From CAZTJA01 sp964613745 (lineage in GTDB: Bacteria; Desulfobacterota; Desulfomonilia; Desulfomonilales; Desulfomonilaceae), in NCBI GenBank assembly GCA_964613745.1, contig CAZTJA010000143.1, forward strand, positions 1 to 6,264: DNA of 6,264 bases, written 5' to 3'. The notes under the pieces were generated by a model. The model worked only from the letters and a program-made list of their open reading frames with translations, was not told the origin of the DNA and ran no database searches. Shown one piece after another: positions 1 through 4,327 of this stretch; position 1 is the first letter of the stretch; every line of letters starts with the position of its first letter. The position numbers and the translations under genes were made by a program.

Positions 1-80
1 CGGGAGTAGCTTAAACCCAAAACCGATTTGTCCAATTCACGCTGAACCAGTACAGACACTTGGATAAAAATGTTCTTTCT

Positions 81-1574
81 TCAAACCATATAGTTTGCCA
101 ATCTCGTGCCACTTCTCCTCATCCACTCCTTCACCCTTACCTTCCTCTTCGTATTTTCCGATGACATGTATCTAATTTTTCCGAAGACGGGCCTTTCTGG
201 TCCCCAGGGTCGGTCGTACTTGCCGAGCGTCCAGAAGATGCCGCTATAGGAGTTCGGGTTTCGGCCGTCAAGGGCGTACTTGTTGTTGAGGTGGATCATC
301 GCGTTCAGTGCTTGTTCCGGAGTTCGGGACCATTCGAGAATCTTCTTGCCCCAAAGCATACGCATGTAGTTATGGAGTCTTCCTTCAACCACGAGCTGCC
401 GCTGAGCCGCATTCCAGAGATCATCGTACGTTTCGGCGTTTTCAAGTTGATCCAACGAATACACCGGATTTCGTATATCACCCCGATGATCTTCCAACGT
501 TTTTAATGCCCAAGCAGGCAGAGATTCATATTTATCATAATTCGAGATGAATCGGCACGCATTATATCCAAGTTCTCGCCACGTGATGATCTGGTCCAGG
601 AAGCCTTCAGCGGATTCATCGAGCCCCCACCAACCTGCTCTACTCCCTTTAGGTTTTTTCGATAAAGGGTCCGGAATCCAATTTCGACGAGACAGCAATT
701 CATAGACAACCTGATGCGAAGCAACATGCCCGAAATGAAGATAAGGAGAAAGGTTGCTTGTGGCATCATCATCGGGATGGTTCCTGAGTTCCGCGTACTT
801 GTCGAGCTTATTTTCCAGGAAGTCATCTAATGTATTTTCGGCTTGCTTGTTGCCGCCTCTGGTGTCAACCGGGCTCACTTTGTGATCAATGGGAAAAACA
901 TTCAGGTTTTTTCTTGATTCAGCGAGATCGGCTGGTTTCCATGAAGGACTGAAAAGCTCCGGCACTAAGGCTTTCTTTCGGATCGTGTAGGTATTCAGCG
1001 GTTCCGATTCCGGCATTTGTTCGAGAAATGCGAAAAGGTTTTTCTGAAGAAAGATGCGAAAGCTGAATGCCGTAGCAAATGAGCGTTCCGGAAAATCCAA
1101 TGGAATGATTCCGTTTGAATCTACAGTTTCCATCAGCACGGGAGTCTGTTTTGCGGCAGACACCAACATTCGAGGTAGAAAGAAACAGGGGAAATCATCC
1201 GTAACTACCACGCATGCATTTTCCGAGAGTGCCTTGAGCAGACCCTTACCTTCGTTGATCCCGATTTCGAGATAAGGAAAATAGGTGATCCCTCTTTTCG
1301 CAAAAGAATCAGAATTGTCCATCATGCCTTCAATGACGAACGCATGTAGCCTGTCCGAGGCCCATTCATACCCGTTGCGCAAGGCTTCGAAAACCAAGAG
1401 AGGCTTTCCGAGTTCATTGCACCAGTCAACTGCGCGCTGAAGTGAAAAATTCCACGTGCTGCGCCTGAATGCAGTCATCCAGTAGAGCACGTAATCACCC
1501 TGAGCATTTACCCCGGCTGAATTCGCGTTCTTTACTCGGGTGGTGGGCACTTTGGATTCGATTAAGAATGGCAT
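81..1574 (-). CDS. phr: Class II CPD photolyase (deoxyribodipyrimidine photo-lyase)
   Basis: This flavoenzyme uses near-UV/blue light to split cyclobutane pyrimidine dimers in DNA. Visible class II signatures, numbered from the ATG at 1574, are NLSPYLHFGH (274-283), ITWRELGYN (330-338), LWNAAQ, NYMRMLWGKKILEW and a C-terminal block from LDGRNPNSYSG through GKIRYMSSENTKRK. Three tryptophans, W387, W408 and W415, have the same spacing (21 and 7) as the class II electron-transfer triad known from Methanosarcina mazei (W360/W381/W388). N430 aligns with the asparagine near flavin N5 in that enzyme. The N-terminal alpha/beta domain begins at DYVLYWMTAFRR. The 497-residue length is slightly above typical class II enzymes. 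The frame extends to a TTG at 1604 (507 residues), but no ribosome site precedes the TTG, while GGAAAAG abuts the ATG, so I prefer the ATG. It diverges from the RudS-like gene. The family call is secure; the start is less so. Confidence 0.95.
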   Translation of the reverse strand: MPFLIESKVPTTRVKNANSAGVNAQGDYVLYWMTAFRRSTWNFSLQRAVDWCNELGKPLLVFEALRNGYEWASDRLHAFVIEGMMDNSDSFAKRGITYFPYLEIGINEGKGLLKALSENACVVVTDDFPCFFLPRMLVSAAKQTPVLMETVDSNGIIPLDFPERSFATAFSFRIFLQKNLFAFLEQMPESEPLNTYTIRKKALVPELFSPSWKPADLAESRKNLNVFPIDHKVSPVDTRGGNKQAENTLDDFLENKLDKYAELRNHPDDDATSNLSPYLHFGHVASHQVVYELLSRRNWIPDPLSKKPKGSRAGWWGLDESAEGFLDQIITWRELGYNACRFISNYDKYESLPAWALKTLEDHRGDIRNPVYSLDQLENAETYDDLWNAAQRQLVVEGRLHNYMRMLWGKKILEWSRTPEQALNAMIHLNNKYALDGRNPNSYSGIFWTLGKYDRPWGPERPVFGKIRYMSSENTKRKVRVKEWMRRSGTRLANYMV

Positions 1575-1673
1575 CTTTTCCAGGGCTTCCGTATCCCGTA
1601 TCAAATCAATTGACTTTGTTATTTCAAAGATTAATGTGAAATGAGTTTAATTGCAAAAAACCGGATGAACAAT
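1575..1673. promoter_or_regulatory. Divergent intergenic region between photolyase and rudS
   Basis: This AT-rich gap of about 100 bp must carry the promoters of both divergent genes. On the plus strand TTGACT (1610-1615) is a good -35, but the hexamer at the right distance (TAATGT, 1632-1637) is a poor -10. On the minus strand a TTGCAA / 17 bp / TAATCT arrangement is possible. An 8-bp palindrome TCAATTGA (1606-1613) overlaps the plus-strand -35. None of these is strong alone. If the longer starts (TTG at 1604, ATG at 1641) are used, the gap shrinks to 36 bp. Confidence 0.35.
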
Positions 1674-2624
1674 ATGGAAGACAAGATCAAAGTCGGGATA
1701 AGCGCTTGCCTACTAGGACAAAAAGTTAGGTGGAACGGCGGAGATTCCCATGACCATTTTATAACGGGAACTCTGAGCAGATACCTGAATTTCGTGCCTG
1801 TGTGCCCCGAAGTGGAGTGCGGATTTCCTGTGCCTAGGGAAACTCTGCGTCTTGTAGGTGATTCGACCGCTCCTCGATTGGTCACCACCAAGACGAATAT
1901 AGATCATACCGACCGTATGTTGAATTGGGCCAGCAATCGGGTGAAGGAGCTGGAATCCGACGATCTCTGCGGCTTTATTTTCAAGAGCGGCTCACCAAGC
2001 AGCGGCATGGAGCGTGTAAAAGTTTACGGAGAAAAAGGCATGCCCACCAAAACCGGAGTTGGTTTGTTTGCCGCTGAGTTCAAGAAGCATTTTCCTTTAC
2101 TTCCTACCGAAGAAGAAGGGCGACTCCATGATCCGAGACTCCGAGAGCATTTTATAGAGAGTATTTTTGTGCTGAAAAGATGGCGGGATGTCGTTACTTA
2201 TCAACCATCAAGAGGCAAGTTGGTGGACTTTCACACGCGACACAAACTGCTGTTTATGGCTCATAGCCCTAAGATCGCCGGTGAGTTGGGAAAGCGAGTT
2301 GCTCAATTGGATCAGGCACCGCTTTCCGAGGTGCTTAAAGATTATCAATCAATTTTACTCAGAGCATTGAGTCAAAAAACCACGCTAGGAAAAAACACTA
2401 ATGTTCTCAATCATATAATGGGCTATTTCAAAAAAAGGTTATCGGATGAGGAGAAACGAGAGCTAATAGATATCATAGAAAACTATAGAACCGGCATTCT
2501 ACCTCTAATTGTTCCCGTGACACTGTTGAATCATTATGTTCTGAAATACGAAGAAGAATATTTGGCTAAACAGGTTTATCTAAGGCCTCATCCTATAGAG
2601 TTGAAATTGCGAAATCACGTCTAG
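1674..2624 (+). CDS. rudS: RudS-like tRNA 4-thiouridine desulfidase (DUF523/TudS + DUF1722)
   Basis: This is a two-domain protein of 316 residues. Residues about 5-170 are DUF523 (TudS-like), with KVGISACLLG, FVPVCPEVECGFPVPR, FKSGSPSSGMERVKVY and EEEGRLHDPRLRE. Residues about 180-310 are DUF1722 (YbgA-like), with LVDFHTRHKLLFMAHSP at about 183-199 and a C-terminal LLNHYV...YLRPHP. Fusions of this type (RudS) are known to remove sulfur from s4U in tRNA, with an Fe-S cluster in the TudS domain and DUF1722 helping to bind tRNA. Cysteines visible in the first domain are C12, C44, C49 and C99. The third cluster-ligand position expected in SPSCG is serine here (S110, codon AGC at 2001-2003). I chose the ATG at 1674 because the conserved domain starts five residues later. 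ATGs at 1641 and 1665 are also in frame, and none has a clear Shine-Dalgarno. It is divergent from photolyase. The function fits light stress: s4U is the near-UV chromophore of tRNA. The family is certain; activity is inferred. Confidence 0.88.
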   Translation: MEDKIKVGISACLLGQKVRWNGGDSHDHFITGTLSRYLNFVPVCPEVECGFPVPRETLRLVGDSTAPRLVTTKTNIDHTDRMLNWASNRVKELESDDLCGFIFKSGSPSSGMERVKVYGEKGMPTKTGVGLFAAEFKKHFPLLPTEEEGRLHDPRLREHFIESIFVLKRWRDVVTYQPSRGKLVDFHTRHKLLFMAHSPKIAGELGKRVAQLDQAPLSEVLKDYQSILLRALSQKTTLGKNTNVLNHIMGYFKKRLSDEEKRELIDIIENYRTGILPLIVPVTLLNHYVLKYEEEYLAKQVYLRPHPIELKLRNHV

Positions 2625-2630
2625 GCATAT

Positions 2631-2651
2631 GCGGAGTCGAATTGACTCCGC
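2631..2651. terminator. Hairpin between convergent genes, possible two-way terminator
   Basis: GCGGAGTC (2631-2638) and GACTCCGC (2644-2651) form a perfect 8-bp GC-rich stem with a 5-nt loop. The hairpin starts 7 bp after the rudS stop and lies 8 bp beyond the stop of the convergent Cys-rich gene. The U-tract is weak on both strands (TTCAATGTT on the plus side), so efficiency as an intrinsic terminator is uncertain. Its position between two gene ends makes it the natural terminator candidate. Confidence 0.6.
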
Positions 2652-2658
2652 TTCAATG

Positions 2659-2793
2659 TTAGCTGTTTTTGCATTCTTGGCAGGAACCCATCATCATTCC
2701 GCCCATCTTGGCGCACTCGGTTTCGTTATTGGATCTATAACAAATGCCGTTAACGCAACAGCATCTTGTATTGCTTGATGATACATTTTCCAT
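2659..2793 (-). CDS. Small cysteine-rich protein, function unknown
   Basis: This is a 44-residue protein starting with MENVSSSNTR and carrying seven cysteines (C11, C12, C13, C18, C27, C38, C41), a Met/Gly stretch MGGMMMG (30-36) and a C-terminal CQECK. The ATG at 2793 is preceded by AGGGAG with a 6-nt gap, a strong ribosome site. The frame stays open upstream to another ATG at 2853, but that one lacks such a site, so I use the shorter form. The pattern CC-x4-C-x8-C-x4-GG-x5-C-x2-C resembles short disulfide or metal-binding cysteine modules seen in bacterial secreted proteins. No signal peptide is visible here, so binding of metal in the cytoplasm is as likely as disulfides. It lies downstream of the YdcZ-like gene on the same strand (140 bp), with its own promoter-like sequence. 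I do not recognise a named family. I am fairly confident it is translated because of the Shine-Dalgarno and composition. Confidence 0.7.
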   Translation of the reverse strand: MENVSSSNTRCCCVNGICYRSNNETECAKMGGMMMGSCQECKNS

Positions 2794-2876
2794 CTGAGTC
2801 TCCCTAGTAACTGAAATTAACCAAATCCCTACGAGATCTGGGAAGCGGCACATTGACGCACCGGTTTCCTAGTAGA

Positions 2877-2905
2877 ATTATAAACATCAATCGCCAGCAA
2901 AGCAA
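2877..2905 (-). promoter_or_regulatory. Sigma-70-type promoter candidate for the Cys-rich gene
   Basis: Read on the minus strand, TTGCTT (2905-2900) is followed after exactly 17 bp by a perfect TATAAT (2882-2877). Transcription from here would begin near 2870 and give a leader of about 75 nt before the ATG at 2793. It lies after the stop of the upstream YdcZ-like gene, so it would let the Cys-rich gene be expressed independently. The -35 matches consensus at only three positions. Confidence 0.5.
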
Positions 2906-2933
2906 AAAAGGTAGTATTTAAAGGTTGTTGATT

Positions 2934-3383
2934 TCAAAAACGCTTCATAAGTATGACCCCTAGGATTAGGCAGCCAACTCCCACAAATCGCCACAAATTG
3001 AGCTTATGAACTTCGAACCCGAGCAAGCCATAATGATCCAGCACCATGCCGGCCAACAACTGACCGGCAACAAATAAACCCATCATTGTAACCGCACCCA
3101 GTTTTGGGGCCAGCACAATAGTTACGACTACGAGAAAACCTCCAAGAACACCGCCGGTCCAAATCCAGACCGGTAATTCCAGAGCCCCCCTCAAATCGGG
3201 CCACGCAATTTTAAAAACCAATGTGTAAAAAAACAGTGCCAGAGTTCCAACTGCAAATGAGATGAAAGCAGCAAAAACCGGATCATTTGTCCATAAACGT
3301 AATTGTGCATTTATTCCGGCCTGCGTGGGCGCGCAAGCACCTGCAATGAGAGCGAGTACAATATAGAGTAATTCCGTCATCAT
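2934..3383 (-). CDS. DMT-superfamily membrane protein, YdcZ/DUF606 family
   Basis: This inner-membrane protein of 149 residues matches the small YdcZ (DUF606) branch of the drug/metabolite transporter superfamily; the substrate is unknown. Family marks in order are APTQAGINAQLR (18-29), ISFAVGTLAL (41-50), WTGGVLGG (75-82), APKLGAV (92-98) and VAGQLLAGMVLDHYGLLG (105-122). Five hydrophobic segments lie near 4-20, 35-57, 73-92, 95-115 and 130-147. The length is normal for the family, whose members probably act as dimers or pairs. GGGAG precedes the start, 3 nt from the ATG at 3383 and 6 nt from a second ATG at 3380; the second is better spaced, so the protein may begin one residue later. No partner transporter half is next to it. 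A TACAAT (3423-3418) is a possible -10, without a convincing -35. Confidence 0.88.
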   Translation of the reverse strand: MMTELLYIVLALIAGACAPTQAGINAQLRLWTNDPVFAAFISFAVGTLALFFYTLVFKIAWPDLRGALELPVWIWTGGVLGGFLVVVTIVLAPKLGAVTMMGLFVAGQLLAGMVLDHYGLLGFEVHKLNLWRFVGVGCLILGVILMKRF

Positions 3384-3566
3384 AATCTCCCGATGAAATC
3401 AGCGAGGACGAAATATCATTGTAACTTGAGGATATCGAGAATAAAATGGTAGACTCACTGGTGTGATCCCATTCAATGTTTCGATTATGGACAATTTAGT
3501 CAAGGAAGACATGAATGATGTAGTCCACATTTACCGACGGAAATCTCCTTGATTTCCTACGTATGT

Positions 3567-3588
3567 GCCGGTATTCTCCGATACGGGC
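3567..3588. other. Imperfect hairpin upstream of the response regulator
   Basis: GCC-G-GTAT (3567-3574) pairs with ATAC-G-GGC (3581-3588), with one G-G mismatch and a 6-nt loop TCTCCG. There is no U-tract directly after it, so it is not a typical terminator. It could be an operator half-site pair or chance. Confidence 0.3.
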
Positions 3589-3649
3589 ATTATTCGCAAC
3601 ACCATTTTTCCGTTCAAAGGCTTTAAATGGATTAGATTGCGCATTGATT

Positions 3650-3678
3650 TTGGGTTTTGTAAATAAGGTTTCTATACG
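3650..3678 (+). promoter_or_regulatory. Weak promoter candidate for the response regulator
   Basis: TTGGGT (3650-3655) and TATACG (3673-3678) are separated by 17 bp and lie just upstream of the ribosome site AAGGAG (3694-3699), which is 8 nt before the ATG at 3708. Hexamer matches are 3/6 and 4/6, so this is a suggestion only. No sigma-54 type GG/GC pair stands out. Confidence 0.3.
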
Positions 3679-3707
3679 GTGCGAATTCCAAGTAAGGAGT
3701 CATAAAC

Positions 3708-4100
3708 ATGCCTAAGAAAATACTGGTAATAGATGACGAGCCGGACATGGTGACCTTCCTGTCCACTCTGCTTGAAGACAATGGCTATGAGATAATCACC
3801 GCAATGGATGGGGATGAAGGCCTTACGGCGGCCAAAGCGCAGAAGCCCGATCTAATTTCCTTGGACTTGCTGATGCCGAACAAAACAGGAATCAAGATGT
3901 ATCGGGAACTTCGAAAAGATGATGAAATCAAGGATATTCCCGTGGTGATGGTAACAGGATTCGGCAAAGATGATGTTCCTAGTATGGATTTTAAAGAGTG
4001 GATTCAAAAACGTGCGATCAGACCTCCCGAGGCTTATATAGAGAAACCTGTGGATAAAGATGTGCTTTTATCCGCCATCAAGAAAGCAATAGGCGAATAA
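3708..4100 (+). CDS. Single-domain response regulator (CheY-like receiver)
   Basis: This cytoplasmic phospho-receiver has 130 residues and no output domain. All active-site residues are present: the acidic pair D9/D10 in VIDDEPD, the phospho-acceptor D53 in LISLDLLMP, T83 in VVMVTG and K113 in YIEKPVD. The T83-K113 distance is 30 residues, against 22 in E. coli CheY and PhoB. The extra eight residues fall in the segment GKDDVPSMDFKEWIQKRAIR, between strand beta-4 and the switch lysine. The ATG has a good ribosome site, AAGGAG, at 8 nt. The sensor kinase follows on the same strand after 227 bp, making this its likely phosphorylation target. With no DNA-binding or enzymatic domain, it probably acts by protein contact or as a step in a phosphorelay. 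The receiver call is certain; the partner is inferred from proximity. Confidence 0.95.
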   Translation: MPKKILVIDDEPDMVTFLSTLLEDNGYEIITAMDGDEGLTAAKAQKPDLISLDLLMPNKTGIKMYRELRKDDEIKDIPVVMVTGFGKDDVPSMDFKEWIQKRAIRPPEAYIEKPVDKDVLLSAIKKAIGE

Positions 4101-4167
4101 ACCGGGGATGTTTTTTTAATTCGAATAGTCGAACAGATCTAAATCTTGATTTCGGCATTGCACATAG

Positions 4168-4177
4168 ATAACGGCTC
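4168..4177 (+). repeat. Direct repeat ATAACGGCTC, copy 1
   Basis: This is the first of two identical 10-bp copies in the gap between response regulator and kinase, spaced 70 bp start to start. It could be a regulator binding site; chance cannot be excluded. Confidence 0.4.
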
Positions 4178-4230
4178 GGGGCTGTTCAGCTTCGAGTCTG
4201 ACCGCTCCATCGCTCGCGAAATTCCGTCGA

Positions 4231-4260
4231 TTCATTCATAACGGCTCTCATCGTTATAAA
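4231..4260 (+). promoter_or_regulatory. Promoter candidate for the sensor kinase
   Basis: TATAAA (4255-4260) is a good -10 hexamer. TTCATT (4231-4236) lies 18 bp upstream as a poor -35. The second copy of the ATAACGGCTC repeat sits inside the spacer, where a bound protein would block or alter polymerase. No hairpin follows the response regulator, so read-through from that gene is also possible. Confidence 0.35.
4238..4247 (+). repeat. Direct repeat ATAACGGCTC, copy 2
   Basis: This copy is identical over 10 bp to the one at 4168-4177. It lies between the putative -35 and -10 of the kinase promoter. Confidence 0.4.
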
Positions 4261-4314
4261 GGGGTATTCTCTCGTTCTTTGTTAAGGTGAGGCTTGTTCG
4301 AACTGTTTCTTTCC

Positions 4315-4320
4315 GGGGAG
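4315..4320 (+). promoter_or_regulatory. Ribosome binding site that fixes the kinase TTG start
   Basis: GGGGAG lies 7 nt before TTG 4328-4330. The frame is closed by a TAA at 4282-4284, and there is no in-frame ATG or GTG between that stop and the first membrane segment at a usable distance. This site therefore decides the start. Confidence 0.75.
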
Positions 4321-4327
4321 TACTGTA

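Larger units (their letters stand above)
3384..3707. other. Divergent intergenic region, no convincing gene
   Basis: These 324 bp separate the YdcZ-like gene (leftward) from the response regulator (rightward). They hold a weak -10 for the leftward gene (TACAAT, 3423-3418), a hairpin at 3567-3588 and a weak promoter plus ribosome site for the rightward gene. Short plus-strand frames exist: 21 codons from the ATG at 3487, 33 codons from the GTG at 3565, and 50 codons from the ATG at 3563 that overlaps the regulator start. None has a Shine-Dalgarno or a recognisable product. The region may simply be a long leader or a decayed gene. Confidence 0.6.

Noticed and set aside
1..80. Minus-strand frame open from the photolyase stop to the left edge, with a GTG at 59-57, and a plus-strand tail of about 21 codons ending at 67.
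   Set aside because: Both are too short to judge, neither has a ribosome site, and no protein family is recognisable. The neighbouring gene cannot be called from 80 bp.
503..826. Minus-strand frame of 107 codons within the photolyase gene.
   Set aside because: It is in another frame of a clearly conserved photolyase region that includes NLSPYLHFGH and ITWRELGYN.
2877..2892. Half of an FNR-like site (TTGAT-N4-ATAAT on the minus strand) over the -10 of the Cys-rich gene.
   Set aside because: Only the left half matches TTGAT-N4-ATCAA; the resemblance comes from the AT-rich -10 itself.
3563..3715. Plus-strand frame of 50 codons starting MCRYSPIRAL and overlapping the response regulator start.
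   Set aside because: There is no ribosome site before the ATG and no recognisable family. It overlaps the promoter and ribosome site of the regulator.
4101..4134. Possible terminator after the response regulator (T-run at 4111-4117 and TTCGA/TCGAA inverted repeat).
   Set aside because: The T-run precedes the inverted repeat, and the stem is only 5 bp, so it does not have the order or strength of an intrinsic terminator.
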